Position numbers and translations under genes: made by a program. Positions 8,820-18,595 of a stretch of DNA of 64,000 bases are shown here, one piece after another. Within the stretch, counting starts at the first letter, position 1, and the number at the start of each line of letters is the position of its first letter. The stretch is from positions 62,001-126,000 of the forward strand of contig NZ_LVEJ01000010.1 of the NCBI RefSeq assembly GCF_001648775.1, in the 5' to 3' direction. Source of the stretch: Pseudomonas fluorescens (GTDB lineage Bacteria; Pseudomonadota; Gammaproteobacteria; Pseudomonadales; Pseudomonadaceae). The notes beneath the pieces were generated by a model. It was not told the origin of the DNA. It ran no database searches and worked only from the letters and a program-made list of their open reading frames with translations.

Positions 8820-10178
8820 ATGGCCTACGATTTTGACCTTTATGTGATTGGTGCCGGTTCCGGCGGTGTGCGCGCTGCGCGTTTTGCGGCCGGGTTCGGT
8901 GCGAAAGTGGCGGTGGCCGAGAGCCGTTATCTGGGCGGGACCTGTGTCAACGTCGGTTGCGTGCCGAAGAAGCTGTTGGTGTACGGCGCGCATTTTGCCG
9001 AAGACTTTGAGCAGGCATCCGGTTTTGGCTGGAGTCTGGGAGAGGCGAATTTCGATTGGGCGACGCTGATTGCCAACAAGGATCGCGAGATCAATCGCCT
9101 CAATGGCATTTATCGCAATCTGCTGGTCAACAGCGGCGTGACCCTGCATGAGGCGCACGCGAAGATTGTTGGTCCGCATGAAGTTGAAGTGAATGGTGAG
9201 CGCTTTACCGCGAAAAACATTCTGATCGCCACCGGTGGCTGGCCACAGATTCCGGAGATTCCGGGGCGCGAACATGCCATTGGTTCGAATGAGGCGTTCT
9301 TCCTCAAAGAGTTGCCAAAGCGTGTGCTGGTGGTCGGTGGCGGTTACATCGCGGTCGAGTTCGCCGGTATCTTCCACGGCCTCGGCGCGAACACCACGCT
9401 GCTGTATCGCGGTGATCTGTTCCTGCGCGGTTTTGATGGTTCGGTGCGCAAGCACTTGCAGGAAGAGCTGACCAAGCGCGGTCTGGATCTGCAATTCAAT
9501 GCCGACATCGCGCGTATCGACAAGCAGGCCGACGGCAGCCTGAAGGCCACGCTTAAGGATGGTCGGGAGCTTGAGGCGGATTGCATTTTCTACGCCACTG
9601 GCCGCCGCCCGATGCTCGACAATCTGGGGCTGGAAAACACCGATGTGCAGCTCACCGACAAAGGCTTTATCAAAGTCGACGAGCAATACCAGACCAGTGA
9701 GCCATCGATTCTGGCGCTGGGCGACGTCATCGGTCGCGTGCAACTGACGCCTGTGGCGTTGGCCGAAGGCATGGCTGTAGCGCGTCGTCTGTTCAAGCCC
9801 GAGCAGTATCGTCCGGTGGATTACAAGATGATCCCGACGGCGGTATTCAGCCTGCCGAACATCGGCACGGTCGGTTTGACCGAAGAGGAAGCGCGCGAGG
9901 CTGGCCACGATGTGGTGATCTTCGAAAGCCGTTTCCGGCCGATGAAGCTGACCCTGACCGAGTGTCAGGAGAAAACGCTGATGAAGCTGGTGGTCGACGG
10001 CAAGACCGATAAGGTCCTCGGCTGCCACATGGTTGGCCCGGACGCCGGCGAGATCGTTCAGGGCTTGGCGATTGCCTTGAAAGCTGGCGCGACCAAGCGC
10101 GATTTCGACGACACGATCGGGGTGCACCCGACGGCCGCCGAAGAGTTTGTCACCATGCGTACGCCGGTCGGCGCTTAA
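8820..10178 (+). CDS. gor: Glutathione-disulfide reductase
   Basis: A 452-residue NADPH- and FAD-dependent reductase that keeps cytosolic glutathione reduced. The FAD motif GAGSGG is near residue 11. The redox-active disulfide is [13 protein letters not shown] (about 39-51). The NAD(P) motif [11 protein letters not shown] is near 174, and the C-terminal His-Glu pair is in HPTAAEE (about 440). The length fits bacterial Gor. A GAGGAGAT ribosome site precedes the ATG. Its 3' end overlaps the convergent coiled-coil gene by 4 bases. Core gene that marks the right border of the accessory cluster. Confidence 0.95.
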   Translation: MAYDFDLYVIGAGSGGVRAARFAAGFGAKVAVAESRYLGGTCVNVGCVPKKLLVYGAHFAEDFEQASGFGWSLGEANFDWATLIANKDREINRLNGIYRNLLVNSGVTLHEAHAKIVGPHEVEVNGERFTAKNILIATGGWPQIPEIPGREHAIGSNEAFFLKELPKRVLVVGGGYIAVEFAGIFHGLGANTTLLYRGDLFLRGFDGSVRKHLQEELTKRGLDLQFNADIARIDKQADGSLKATLKDGRELEADCIFYATGRRPMLDNLGLENTDVQLTDKGFIKVDEQYQTSEPSILALGDVIGRVQLTPVALAEGMAVARRLFKPEQYRPVDYKMIPTAVFSLPNIGTVGLTEEEAREAGHDVVIFESRFRPMKLTLTECQEKTLMKLVVDGKTDKVLGCHMVGPDAGEIVQGLAIALKAGATKRDFDDTIGVHPTAAEEFVTMRTPVGA

Positions 10179-11191
10179 GCGTCTTTCGATTTGGCTGAGT
10201 CTGGCGCTGCCGCAACGGTAGCCGCCAGACGCTGGCTTTCTTCCAGGCTTGCCTGAGCCTTGTTCAATTCCTTTTCCAGTGACTGGTTGAGCAGTGTCTG
10301 CTCCTCGACGTTCTGTTTGAGTGTCTGGCTTTCCAGTGTGGCCACGCGCAAGCGTTCCTGGAGGAGGGTGCGCTCGCTGTCGACACGGGTCGCTTGTTCC
10401 AGCAGTTGATCCTGGCGCTGATTGCTCTGTTTGAGTTGATCCTGCATCAGGCTCAGCTCGCGCTGTGTGCCACGGTTCTCGGTAAGCAGGCGTTCGTTGT
10501 CACGGTGCAATTGGGTGATTTCGTCCTGGCGCACCATTGCGCTTTGCTGTGCCTGACGCAATTCGGCTTGAATCTGCTGCACTTGTGCTTCGTGACGGCT
10601 CTGTTCCTGTTCGCGCTGCTCTTTGCTGGCGTTGCGATAGTGCTCGAGTGCATCGCGAGCGTGCAGGTGTTTCTCTTCCAGTGAGCGGATCTGCTCGTCC
10701 TTGTCCTGCAAGCGCAATTCAAAATCGGCCAGCGCCTGATTGAGCCCGGCATTGCGGGTTTGCTCGGTTTGCAGCATCGAGCGCGTATTGCCAAGCGCTT
10801 CGGATTCACGCGCCAGTGCCGCGCCTTGAATATCGTGCTCGTGTTCGAGCTTTTCCAGTGCCTGACGCGCCTGTTTCAGCTCCGACTCCAACGCTTCGCG
10901 CTGTTCCTCAAACTGCTCGCGGGCCTGCTCGATAGGCTCTTGCGCCTGCTCTTTCAGACGCTGAGCGAGGCGAGAGACGAGAGCGGTCAACTCATCATCG
11001 ATTGGCTCTGCCGAGGCTTCAATAGGTTGCGCGCCGTCGTCCAGCTCTTTCAGGTAACGATGGATCGTGGTTTTCGAGCCGGTGTTACCCATTTCAATGC
11101 GTACTGCATCGATGCTCGGGTGTTCGCCACGGGCGAGGATCGCTGTGCGCGCGATCTGCACCAGTGCTTTGGTAATGCCGCCACGGGCCAT
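10175..11191 (-). CDS. KfrA_N/TnpT-like DNA-binding coiled-coil protein
   Basis: 338 residues. The N-terminus (about 1-55, [14 protein letters not shown] ... [13 protein letters not shown]) is a KfrA-type helix-turn-helix domain. Residues from about 75 to 325 are a continuous Gln/Glu/Arg-rich coiled coil. Tn4651-type TnpT, the cointegrate-resolution partner protein, has this architecture and lies divergent from a tyrosine recombinase, as here. AGGAG precedes the ATG by five bases. In transposons TnpT binds the resolution site and stimulates TnpS. Here no transposase or inverted terminal repeat is seen, so it may be a domesticated chromosomal pair. A nucleoid-binding role is an alternative. 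Confidence 0.7.
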   Translation of the reverse strand: MARGGITKALVQIARTAILARGEHPSIDAVRIEMGNTGSKTTIHRYLKELDDGAQPIEASAEPIDDELTALVSRLAQRLKEQAQEPIEQAREQFEEQREALESELKQARQALEKLEHEHDIQGAALARESEALGNTRSMLQTEQTRNAGLNQALADFELRLQDKDEQIRSLEEKHLHARDALEHYRNASKEQREQEQSRHEAQVQQIQAELRQAQQSAMVRQDEITQLHRDNERLLTENRGTQRELSLMQDQLKQSNQRQDQLLEQATRVDSERTLLQERLRVATLESQTLKQNVEEQTLLNQSLEKELNKAQASLEESQRLAATVAAAPDSAKSKDA

Positions 11192-11207
11192 GTGAACTCC
11201 TACGGTT

Positions 11208-11247
11208 ACGTACTGTGGTACATGCCACTAAAGTACGCAGTGTACCA
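11208..11247. promoter_or_regulatory. Inverted-repeat region between tnpT-like and tnpS-like genes
   Basis: TGGTACA (11216-11222) and TGTACCA (11241-11247) form a 7-bp inverted repeat with an 18-base spacer. Several GTAC-containing half-repeats lie around it (ACGTAC at 11208-11213, AAGTACG inside the spacer). In Tn4651 the divergent tnpS-tnpT interval carries the recombination/resolution site and both promoters, so this is the natural place for a TnpS/TnpT binding site. The function is inferred. Confidence 0.4.
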
Positions 11248-11369
11248 TCTCAAAAATAAAGATAAACCTTTGATATTAAAGACGCGGGATATACTGGTAT
11301 TACCCAGTGTCAGACGGCAAAATGCCTGTCTGCACCCTTCAATCAGTACGCCAGCGAGAAGTACAGCCC

Positions 11370-12308
11370 ATGAGCGATCTGGATCGCTATCTGCAAGCCG
11401 CCACCCGTGACAACACGCGCCGAAGCTATCGCGCGGCCATTGAGCATTTCGAAGTGAAGTGGGGCGGGTTCCTGCCGGCCACGGCCGACAGCGTCGCGCG
11501 GTATCTGGTGGCGCACGCCGAGGAGCTGTCGATCAATACGCTGAAACTGCGTCTGTCGGCGCTGGCGCAGTGGCACAACAGCCAAGGATTTGCCGATCCG
11601 ACCAAGGCGCCAGTGGTGCGCAAGGTCTTCAAAGGGATTCGCGCGTTGCACCCGGCGCAGGAGAAACAGGCGGAGCCATTGCAGTTGCAGGATCTGCAGC
11701 GTGTCGTCGATTGGCTTGAGCAGGAGGCGCAAACCGCAAAAGAGCAGCAGGATCGCCCGTTACTGCTCAAGGCTTACCGTGATCGCGCATTGATTCTGCT
11801 GGGATTCTGGCGCGGCTTTCGCAGTGATGAGTTGTGCCGATTACAGATCGAACATGTGCAAGCGCACGCCGGCAAAGGCATCACCTTGTATCTGCCACGC
11901 AGCAAGGGTGATCGGGAAAACCTCGGTCAGACCTACCAAGCGCCGGCGTTGTTGAAGTTGTGTCCGGTGCAGGCCTACATCGACTGGATCACCGAGGCGG
12001 CGCTGGTGCGCGGCCCGGTTTTCCGCAGCATCGACCGCTGGGGCAATCTGAACGAGGAAGGCCTACACGCCAACAGCATCATTCCTCTACTGCGCCAGGC
12101 GCTGCAGCGCGCGGGCATTGCCGCCGAGAACTACACCAGTCACTCACTGCGCCGCGGCTTTGCCACGTGGGCCCATCAAAGTGGCTGGGATTTGAAATCG
12201 TTGATGAGTTACGTCGGCTGGAAGGATATGAAGTCCGCGATGCGCTATGTTGAAGTCAGCCCATTCCAGGGGATGGCTCGGATTACGGATAACCCGGCTT
12301 CGTCGTAG
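11370..12308 (+). CDS. Tyrosine recombinase, TnpS-like
   Basis: A 312-residue phage-integrase-type recombinase. The N-terminal SAM-like DNA-binding domain covers about 1-110. The catalytic domain shows Arg in [24 protein letters not shown] (His-x-x-Arg), the third conserved position in GWKDMKSAM (Trp/His box), and the nucleophile Tyr in MRYVEVSP near the C-terminus. The length is close to TnpS of Tn4651. The ATG at 11370 begins [10 protein letters not shown]; an in-frame GTG at 11307 would add 21 residues, and neither has a strong ribosome site. It is divergent from the TnpT-like gene and not next to a tRNA or a transposase. Confidence 0.72.
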   Translation: MSDLDRYLQAATRDNTRRSYRAAIEHFEVKWGGFLPATADSVARYLVAHAEELSINTLKLRLSALAQWHNSQGFADPTKAPVVRKVFKGIRALHPAQEKQAEPLQLQDLQRVVDWLEQEAQTAKEQQDRPLLLKAYRDRALILLGFWRGFRSDELCRLQIEHVQAHAGKGITLYLPRSKGDRENLGQTYQAPALLKLCPVQAYIDWITEAALVRGPVFRSIDRWGNLNEEGLHANSIIPLLRQALQRAGIAAENYTSHSLRRGFATWAHQSGWDLKSLMSYVGWKDMKSAMRYVEVSPFQGMARITDNPASS

Positions 12309-12321
12309 ATATCGTTTTCTT

Positions 12322-12331
12322 CTATTAATAG
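12322..12331. promoter_or_regulatory. Palindrome upstream of ahpC
   Basis: CTATTAATAG is a perfect 10-bp palindrome in the 136-base gap before ahpC. OxyR controls ahpC in many pseudomonads through spaced ATAG/CTAT half-sites, and this segment contains such tetramers. A full four-box OxyR site cannot be aligned convincingly. Confidence 0.25.
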
Positions 12332-12444
12332 AGTCAGCTAATAGCGAAAACAAATCAGCAGCATCAGGTTTGCCAATGAGCCATCCGTCGAGTGAGTGGG
12401 TAGGATTCACCCATCGAATTCACAACCCTGACGGAGAGTCATCA

Positions 12445-13008
12445 ATGCCTATCATCAACAGCCAAGTAAAACCGTTCAAAGCTACCGCGTTCAAAAACGG
12501 CGACTTCGTTCAAGTCTCGGACGCTGACCTGAAAGGCAAGTGGTCGGTCGTGTTCTTCTACCCAGCCGACTTCACCTTCGTTTGCCCAACCGAGCTGGAA
12601 GACCTGGCTGACAACTACGCTGCCTTCCAGAAACTGGGCGTAGAGATCTACAGCGTTTCCACCGACACCCACTTTGCTCACGCTGCCTGGCACAACACCT
12701 CGCCAGCCATCGGCAAAATCGAATACACCATGATCGGCGACCCGACCCACGCCATCTCCCGCAACTTCGACGTGCTGATCGAAGAAGTTGGCCTGGCTGA
12801 CCGTGGCACCTTCGTGATCAACCCTGAAGGCCAGATCAAAATCGTTGAACTGAACGATGGCGGCGTTGGCCGTGACGCTTCCGAGCTGCTGCGCAAGATC
12901 AAGGCTGCTCAGTACGTTGCTGCTCACCCAGGCGAAGTTTGCCCAGCCAAGTGGAAAGAAGGCGAGGCCACTCTGGCACCGTCCCTGGACCTGGTCGGCA
13001 AGATCTAA
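12445..13008 (+). CDS. ahpC: Alkyl hydroperoxide reductase subunit C (typical 2-Cys peroxiredoxin)
   Basis: A 187-residue cytosolic peroxidase that reduces H2O2, organic peroxides and peroxynitrite. The peroxidatic Cys is in [12 protein letters not shown] (about residue 47). The resolving Cys is in [10 protein letters not shown] (about 166). The start at 12445 ([10 protein letters not shown]) is the canonical AhpC N-terminus and has a GGAGA ribosome site; in-frame sequence upstream is not coding. The codons are strongly biased towards C-ending, as in highly expressed genes. It is followed by a terminator and ahpF, its reductase. Confidence 0.97.
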   Translation: MPIINSQVKPFKATAFKNGDFVQVSDADLKGKWSVVFFYPADFTFVCPTELEDLADNYAAFQKLGVEIYSVSTDTHFAHAAWHNTSPAIGKIEYTMIGDPTHAISRNFDVLIEEVGLADRGTFVINPEGQIKIVELNDGGVGRDASELLRKIKAAQYVAAHPGEVCPAKWKEGEATLAPSLDLVGKI

Positions 13009-13076
13009 GTCTGTGACACGCAACTCAGGGCGGTACGCCGCACCTTCTTAAGTACGCTGCACCGCCCCATAAAAAT

Positions 13077-13106
13077 GCCCGGGCGAGATTCGCTCGGGCT
13101 TTTTTT
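13077..13106 (+). terminator. Rho-independent terminator between ahpC and ahpF
   Basis: GCCCGGGCGA (13077-13086) pairs with TCGCTCGGGC (13090-13099), with one G-U pair and a 3-base loop, followed by seven T. It would uncouple abundant ahpC mRNA from ahpF, with partial read-through. A second GGGCGG/CCGCCC pairing lies just upstream (about 13028-13067). Confidence 0.85.
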
Positions 13107-13132
13107 CGCCTCAAATAAAGGAAATCGCCCGT

Positions 13133-14695
13133 ATGTTGGACGCCAATCTTAAAGCCCAGTTGAAATCGTACCTGGAACGGGTCACCCAGCCGATCGAGAT
13201 CGTTGCCTCCCTCGACGACGGTGCGAAATCCCGTGAAATGCTGGAACTGCTGAAAGACGTAACTAGTCTTTCGAGCCAAATTACGCTGATCGACAGCGGT
13301 GACGACGCGCGCAAGCCATCGTTTTCGATCAACCGCCCGGGCGCTGACATCAGTCTGCGTTTCGCCGGTATCCCGATGGGCCACGAGTTCACTTCGCTGG
13401 TACTGGCCTTGCTGCAAGTCGGCGGCCACCCATCGAAAGCCAGTGTTGAAGTGATCGAGCAGATCCGCTCACTCAAAGGCGAGTTCAGCTTCGAGACGTA
13501 CTTCTCGCTGTCCTGCCAGAACTGCCCGGACGTGGTCCAGGCACTGAACTTGATGGCCGTGCTCAACCCGAACATCCGCCACGTCGCCATCGACGGCGCG
13601 CTGTTCCAGGACGAAGTCAACGATCGCAAGATCATGGCCGTGCCGAGTATCTACTTGAACGGTGAAAACTTCGGTCAGGGCCGCATGGGTCTGGAAGAGA
13701 TTCTCGCCAAACTCGACACCGGCGCCATCGAGCGTCAGGCCGAGAAGATCAGTGCCAAGGAAGCCTTTGATGTGTTGGTCGTCGGCGGTGGCCCGGCCGG
13801 TGCTTCGGCCGCAATTTACGCTGCACGTAAAGGCATTCGCACTGGCGTCGCCGCTGAACGCTTTGGCGGACAGGTGCTGGACACCATGGCCATCGAAAAC
13901 TTCATTTCCGTACAGGAAACCGAAGGGCCGAAACTGGCCACGGCGCTGGAAGAACACGTCAAACAGTACGACGTCGACATCATGAATCTGCAGCGCGCCG
14001 ACAAGTTGATCCCGGGCAAAAACGGCGAGCTGCATGAAGTTCACTTTGCCAGCGGCGCGACCCTGAAGGCCAAGAGCGTGATTCTGGCAACCGGCGCGCG
14101 GTGGCGTGAAATGAACGTGCCGGGTGAGCAGGACTATCGCAACAAAGGCGTGGCGTACTGCCCGCACTGCGACGGCCCGCTGTTCAAAGGCAAGCGTGTG
14201 GCAGTGATCGGCGGCGGTAACTCCGGCGTTGAAGCAGCCATCGACCTGGCCGGTATCGTGTCGCACGTAACGCTGCTGGAGTTTGACGTACAGCTGCGTG
14301 CCGATGCCGTATTGCAGCGCAAACTGCACAGCCTGCCGAACGTCACCGTGATCACCAGTGCGCAAACCACTGAAGTCACCGGTAACGGCGAGAAGGTCAA
14401 CGGTCTGCGCTACAAGGATCGCAACACTGACGAGGTGCGCACTGTCGAGCTGGAAGGGATCTTCGTGCAGATTGGTTTGCTGCCGAACACTGACTGGCTC
14501 AAGGGCACCATCGAGCTGTCGCCACGGGGCGAGATTATTGTCGATAACCGCGGCGAAACTTCGATTCCGGGGATCTTCGCTGCCGGCGACGTGACCACTG
14601 TGCCGTACAAGCAGATCGTGATTGCGGTAGGCGAGGGCGCCAAGGCTTCGCTGAGTGCTTTTGATCACCTGATCCGCACTTCGGCTCCGGCATAA
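13133..14695 (+). CDS. ahpF: Alkyl hydroperoxide reductase subunit F
   Basis: A 520-residue NADH:peroxiredoxin oxidoreductase that re-reduces AhpC. The N-terminal double thioredoxin-like domain (about 1-195) has the CxxC SCQNCPD near residue 129. The FAD motif is [10 protein letters not shown] (about 218). The thioredoxin-reductase-like disulfide is CPHCDGP (about 343), and the NADH motif is [10 protein letters not shown] (about 361). The C-terminus has [15 protein letters not shown]. The length matches the family. It lies 124 bases after ahpC, with a terminator between, so expression is probably by read-through or its own promoter. Confidence 0.97.
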   Translation: MLDANLKAQLKSYLERVTQPIEIVASLDDGAKSREMLELLKDVTSLSSQITLIDSGDDARKPSFSINRPGADISLRFAGIPMGHEFTSLVLALLQVGGHPSKASVEVIEQIRSLKGEFSFETYFSLSCQNCPDVVQALNLMAVLNPNIRHVAIDGALFQDEVNDRKIMAVPSIYLNGENFGQGRMGLEEILAKLDTGAIERQAEKISAKEAFDVLVVGGGPAGASAAIYAARKGIRTGVAAERFGGQVLDTMAIENFISVQETEGPKLATALEEHVKQYDVDIMNLQRADKLIPGKNGELHEVHFASGATLKAKSVILATGARWREMNVPGEQDYRNKGVAYCPHCDGPLFKGKRVAVIGGGNSGVEAAIDLAGIVSHVTLLEFDVQLRADAVLQRKLHSLPNVTVITSAQTTEVTGNGEKVNGLRYKDRNTDEVRTVELEGIFVQIGLLPNTDWLKGTIELSPRGEIIVDNRGETSIPGIFAAGDVTTVPYKQIVIAVGEGAKASLSAFDHLIRTSAPA

Positions 14696-14711
14696 CGCCA
14701 AGCCAGAAATG

Positions 14712-14741
14712 AAAAAACCCGTGAGCGATCACGGGTTTTTT
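14712..14741. terminator. Strong bidirectional-looking terminator after ahpF
   Basis: AAAAAACCCGTGA (14712-14724) pairs with TCACGGGTTTTTT (14729-14741) around a 4-base loop. The A/T flanks allow termination on both strands. Confidence 0.92.
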
Positions 14742-14757
14742 ATTGCGCGTTAAAAGC

Positions 14758-14940
14758 GGCCCCTCACCCCAGCCCTCTCCCGAAGGAAAGGGAGCCGACC
14801 GAGGTGTCTGGCGCTGTCCGTCGACCTGAAAGATCCAGCCGATTATGGATTCAACGCCAATCGATCAAGTCGGTGTAAGTCTCCAATGTCCCCCAATCAG
14901 TTCCCTCTCCCTCTGGGAGAGGGTTAGGGTGAGGGGCCTT
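14758..14940. repeat. Pseudomonas intergenic repeat pair (CCCTCACCC / CTCTCCC type)
   Basis: A C-rich block (about 14759-14800, CCCCTCACCCCAGCCCTCTC and following) and its inverted, diverged counterpart (about 14901-14938, with GGGAGAGGGTTAGGGTGAGG) flank about 100 bases of unique sequence. The same repeat family occurs at 27345-27715. It fills the gap between the convergent ahpF and gloA genes. Confidence 0.7.
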
Positions 14941-14947
14941 TCAGCTT

Positions 14948-15469
14948 TTACAGTGGCGCAGGCTGAATGATCTCGACCCAGTAACCGTCCGGATCCTTGA
15001 TGAACGCCAGGCTCTTCATGCGGCCATCGCTCAAGCGCTTCTGGAAGTCGCAGCCCAGTTCTTCAAAGCGTGCACACGCAGCCACGATGTCCGGCACCGA
15101 AATGCAGATGTGGCCAAAACCACGCGGATCAGTGTTGCCATTGTGATAGGCGAAGTCGGCATCATTTTCGGTGCCGTGGTTATGGGTCAGTTCGAGAATG
15201 CCCGGAATCGACTTCATCCACTCGGTGCGGGCAGCGGCGTCGGCCGGGATCTGCGCTTTGTCGACCAGTGCGAGGAAGTACAGGCTGAATTCGGCGTCCG
15301 CGAAGTCACGTTTCTCGACCAGCGAAAAACCCAGCACGCGGGTGTAGAAGTCCAGAGACTTGGTGATGTCCTTCACACGCAGCATGGTGTGGTTGAAGAC
15401 GAAGTTGCGGGTTGCGCTGTCTGGCGTGGCGGTGACGCCGGGGAAAGTGTTCAGTTCGTGCAGGCTCAT
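14948..15469 (-). CDS. gloA: Lactoylglutathione lyase (glyoxalase I)
   Basis: A 173-residue VOC-fold enzyme that converts the methylglyoxal-glutathione hemithioacetal to S-lactoylglutathione. [13 protein letters not shown] gives the first metal His. [10 protein letters not shown] and GFGHICISV give further metal ligands, and the C-terminal [12 protein letters not shown] supplies the Glu. The long form of about 175 residues is the zinc-type GlxI seen in P. putida. The ATG at 15469 has GGAGGG just upstream; the open frame continues further but without a ribosome site. It sits near gor, which keeps up the glutathione it needs. Confidence 0.93.
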   Translation of the reverse strand: MSLHELNTFPGVTATPDSATRNFVFNHTMLRVKDITKSLDFYTRVLGFSLVEKRDFADAEFSLYFLALVDKAQIPADAAARTEWMKSIPGILELTHNHGTENDADFAYHNGNTDPRGFGHICISVPDIVAACARFEELGCDFQKRLSDGRMKSLAFIKDPDGYWVEIIQPAPL

Positions 15470-15607
15470 GGGCCCTCCAATAACTATGGGCGAGTGAATG
15501 GGCGCAATGATACGCATGCCCGCCGGCATCGCCAAATGAAAGGCAGGCTTGCCCTGCGCGCGGGCGGGGCTCAGACTTTGCCGCTCAATCTGCGAGTGCG
15601 TCCGGCA

Positions 15608-16126
15608 ATGATCCGACTGTTGAAAAGGCTCTTTGGTTTAATTGGTTTTTCTTTGGTAGCCGTTTGCGTTTCAGCAAACGAGCCAAGCATCACGTGGCCG
15701 GCAGGTTGGGAGGTTGAGGTACTCCCGGACACAGCGCCTCAGGTTTTTCGCCAGCGGGCGGTCAAGAACGATGCCGATGGCAATCAGGTGATGGTCATGG
15801 AGTTGACCATGACCCAGGTCGAGGCGGGCCATCAGGTCAATTTGCAGGGCGTGTTGCTGGAGATGCGCAAGTCGGTTCAGAAAGACTTTTTCCAGGGTGG
15901 CTATCAAAGTGTCTGCAACAAGGTGCATCCCGCTGCGCTGGGTTCTTTGTCGGCACTGGAAACGACTTGCACGGTGACCGAAAACGGTCGGCATGTGTTG
16001 TCGCAAACGTTGGTTGCGGCGGTCGATGCGGATAAGGCTTATGTTCTTTCGTATGCCGGTCAGGCCGAGGTTTATAAGGCGAGCGCGGAAGAAATAGTGG
16101 CGGTACGAAACAGCCTGAAACTTTAA
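15608..16126 (+). CDS. DUF4946 family secreted protein
   Basis: 172 residues with a basic N-terminus and a hydrophobic signal segment ([16 protein letters not shown], cleavage likely after about residue 23). The mature part begins near [18 protein letters not shown] and contains the conserved [16 protein letters not shown] segment and three Cys. This is the pattern of DUF4946 proteins common in Pseudomonas. Function unknown; the location is probably periplasmic. The start is chosen because the signal peptide begins there; in-frame sequence further up lies over the antisense of gloA. Confidence 0.7.
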   Translation: MIRLLKRLFGLIGFSLVAVCVSANEPSITWPAGWEVEVLPDTAPQVFRQRAVKNDADGNQVMVMELTMTQVEAGHQVNLQGVLLEMRKSVQKDFFQGGYQSVCNKVHPAALGSLSALETTCTVTENGRHVLSQTLVAAVDADKAYVLSYAGQAEVYKASAEEIVAVRNSLKL

Positions 16127-16302
16127 TCATCTGTTCTATTCGAAGGGCGGTTAGATACCCGAAGGGATTAAGCACAAAGTTTAAGCTCGGCGCGGACGGC
16201 AACACCAGGCATCAAATTGTTTAGCGCCGTGGCTCACCAACGTTACAGGTGAAAACCAAACTTTGTGATGAAATTCATTTCATTTGTTAGATATTGTCAA
16301 TA

Positions 16303-16330
16303 AAAAAGCCCCGCATGATGCAGGGCTTTG
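16303..16330 (-). terminator. Terminator of the MvaU-like gene
   Basis: On the minus strand AAAGCCCTGCAT pairs with ATGCGGGGCTTT and is followed by TTTATTG. It lies 16 bases after the stop of the H-NS-like gene. Confidence 0.85.
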
Positions 16331-16344
16331 TTGTTGGCGTGGGA

Positions 16345-16710
16345 TTAACCGCGCAACCAGGAATCAACGGTGGCTGCACCGTACTGTTCCTTCCAGGCTT
16401 TCAGGCCACGGTGGTTGCCGCCTTTGGTTTCAATCAGTTCGCCGGTGTGCGGGTTCTGGTAAACCTTGACCACGCGAGCGCGGCGGGTTTTAGGTGCTGC
16501 AGACTGTTGCAGACCGGATTTTGCCGGGTTCGGATCGAGGATGGCGATGATGTCTTTCAGGCCTTTGCCGTAGGTTTTCATCAGCCCCTGGAGCTTTTCT
16601 TCGAATTCGATTTCTTTCTTGAGCCCGGCATCGTTCTTCAGCGATTCCAGCTGCTTGAGCTGTTCCTGAAGGGCCTTTTCAGCTGCACGAAATTCAGCGA
16701 GTCTGGACAA
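16345..16710 (-). CDS. mvaU: H-NS-like xenogeneic silencer, MvaT/MvaU family
   Basis: A 121-residue nucleoid protein. The N-terminal coiled-coil oligomerisation domain (SRLAEFRAAEKALQEQLKQL) is followed by a linker. The C-terminal AT-hook-like DNA-binding domain has YQNPHTGELIETKGGNHRGL and KAWKEQYG. It binds A+T-rich, often horizontally acquired, DNA and silences it. The N-terminal sequence favours MvaU/MvaV over MvaT. The best start is TTG at 16710, which gives MSRLAEF and has GGAG about nine bases upstream; the ATG further up would add 14 unlikely residues. It is a candidate silencer of the A+T-rich genes in this window. Confidence 0.85.
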   Translation of the reverse strand: MSRLAEFRAAEKALQEQLKQLESLKNDAGLKKEIEFEEKLQGLMKTYGKGLKDIIAILDPNPAKSGLQQSAAPKTRRARVVKVYQNPHTGELIETKGGNHRGLKAWKEQYGAATVDSWLRG

Positions 16711-16944
16711 TATCTTTACTCCAATAGTGTGTTTGGCTGATACCAACCGCAAACAAAGCTATAAGCCAAGAGCCTTGAAGCGACTCGGTGATAATGGCTC
16801 ACCTGCCAATCTTGCAACAGGCATGAAAAATTGTAGTAGTTAATGAGCCAAGAGTAAATCCTGACTTTTTCTCCATGTAACAAACACAGTCTTTTGTATC
16901 AAATTGGTGCGCCTTGTCGCAGGGCGCGGCCAGACCGCATTTAG

Positions 16945-18480
16945 TTAATGGTGACTTAATGCGCTGATGAAATCCGCCGCCGCCATCGGTTTGCCGAACA
17001 GATAACCCTGCAGGAAGTTGACGTTATGTGCGGTCAGATAATCGGCCTGCGCCTGGGTTTCGACACCTTCGGCAACAATACCCAGATCGAGTTTGGCCGA
17101 GAGTTCGATAATGGTGTCGAGAATATGCCGCGACAGTGCGTCGATGCCGATCATGGCGACAAAACTCTGGTCGATTTTCAGGAAGTCGACATTGAACTTG
17201 CGCAGGTAGCCGAGGCTGGAATGCCCGGTGCCGAAGTCATCGATGGCGATCATCACCCCCAACTGATGCAGTTGCTCAAACAACTGCCGAGTGATGTCGG
17301 TGGGTTCGATCAGCTCGCGCTCGGTCAACTCCAATATCAGATTGATGCTGCCGGGTGCGAACGCGGCCAGCAGTTCGCGGCAATCGTCGACCAGCTCAAG
17401 GTCCTGGCAATGGCTGGCCGTGATGTTGATGCCGAGGTGGAAGGGTGTGGCGAACGAGGCGGATTGTGGCCCAAGCAGGGCGGCGGTTTGCTGCATCAAG
17501 GCGCGGGTCATCGGCACGATCAAGCCTGAGTGCTCGGCGAACGGGATAAACAGATCCGGGCGCACCAGTCCTTCTTTCGGGTGGTTCCAGCGCATCAGCA
17601 CTTCGGCGCCCGACCATTTCTTGCTGTCGCCGTGCACGACTGGCTGGAAGTACGGAATAAACTCGCCAGCCTCCAGCGCCCGCAGCATTTCATGGCTGGG
17701 CGACGTCGAGCGTTTCTGCAAAACATGCCCGATCGCACCCGACACTACGCCAAAAAAGATCAGCAGGCTGAACAGCGGCGGATATTCATCAGCCATGTAG
17801 CGCCAGGTTTCGCCTTGGGGAAAACCGGCGGCAACGCTGTACGCATAGTGCGAAGAATTGAGCATGCTCTGGGCCACCGGCAGCGCCGGCAAGTGGCCTT
17901 GATGGACTTTGCCGTCGGCCGACAGCCAGTTGTTGCCGACCTGCAGTAACAGCAGGGTGTGCCGACCGATCAAGCGCAGAATATTGCTCAAGTGATAGCC
18001 GTCGAGTGTGGTCAGTGCGCCACCGCGCCCCTCACTCAGCCGATAAACCAGCAATGCGGTGTTGGGCGTCACCGGATTGCCGTTCATCAACCACAGTTTG
18101 CCTTGGGCGTAATCACCGGCGTTGACGGCTTCCTTGTAGTCACCGAATAACGAACTGCAATAAAGATTGTCGTCCCACACCAGATTGGTCGAGCGCACGA
18201 ACGGGCGGCGGGTGACTTGCTCGCGCAGGGCCAGTTTGACGTTTTCGCACGTCTGCCCGGCCAGCGGCAGTAATTCCCGGGCAGCCTGCGCCGTGTTGTC
18301 GAGCATCAGGTCAAATTGGCGCAACGCCTCTTCTGCCGTCTGTTGCGAACCTTGCTGCAAGGTGCGTTCAGCCTGCATGTACAGAATCACACTGCCCAAA
18401 ACCACAGGCAGCAGGCCGCTGAGCAGCGTGATGAAAAGGCGGGTGCTGCGTTTGCGGCGGGGTCTGACGGTTAACGGCAT
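16945..18480 (-). CDS. Membrane c-di-GMP phosphodiesterase with CSS-motif sensor and EAL domain
   Basis: 511 residues. TM helix at about 14-33, a periplasmic domain with Cys residues (QTCENV at about 76 and LYCSSLF at about 107, the CSS motif), a second TM near 232-250, then an EAL domain. The signature reads GAEVLMRW (EVL for EAL). The catalytic ELTERELIEP, IDDFGTGHSSLGYL, LKIDQSFV and AEGVETQ are all intact, so it is probably an active PDE. CSS-EAL proteins are controlled by periplasmic thiol redox state. No GGDEF domain is present. The gene stands alone between the mvaU-like and lysR genes. Confidence 0.88.
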   Translation of the reverse strand: MPLTVRPRRKRSTRLFITLLSGLLPVVLGSVILYMQAERTLQQGSQQTAEEALRQFDLMLDNTAQAARELLPLAGQTCENVKLALREQVTRRPFVRSTNLVWDDNLYCSSLFGDYKEAVNAGDYAQGKLWLMNGNPVTPNTALLVYRLSEGRGGALTTLDGYHLSNILRLIGRHTLLLLQVGNNWLSADGKVHQGHLPALPVAQSMLNSSHYAYSVAAGFPQGETWRYMADEYPPLFSLLIFFGVVSGAIGHVLQKRSTSPSHEMLRALEAGEFIPYFQPVVHGDSKKWSGAEVLMRWNHPKEGLVRPDLFIPFAEHSGLIVPMTRALMQQTAALLGPQSASFATPFHLGINITASHCQDLELVDDCRELLAAFAPGSINLILELTERELIEPTDITRQLFEQLHQLGVMIAIDDFGTGHSSLGYLRKFNVDFLKIDQSFVAMIGIDALSRHILDTIIELSAKLDLGIVAEGVETQAQADYLTAHNVNFLQGYLFGKPMAAADFISALSHH

Positions 18481-18595
18481 GGGCGCATCCTGTCGCGAGA
18501 AAGTGGGGCGCTCGAATGCAGGCCGGGCAAGGGCACGCCGCCGAAAAACAGATCAGCCAGAACGGATGATAGATGGCGCACAGCGCTTGTGCCGC

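Noticed and set aside
8646..10127. Long minus-strand open frame (493 codons) opposite gor
   Set aside because: It is the antisense shadow of a G+C-rich gene; the plus strand encodes a full glutathione reductase, and the minus translation has no recognisable features.
11370..12308. Tyrosine recombinase considered as the integrase of a genomic island covering 1-11 kb
   Set aside because: No tRNA, att-like direct repeats or other mobile genes; the core gene gor lies between it and the accessory cluster, and the divergent TnpT-like partner explains it better.
12301..12444. OxyR binding site before ahpC
   Set aside because: Only isolated ATAG/CTAT tetramers are present; the four-box spacing could not be aligned, so only the palindrome is noted at low confidence.
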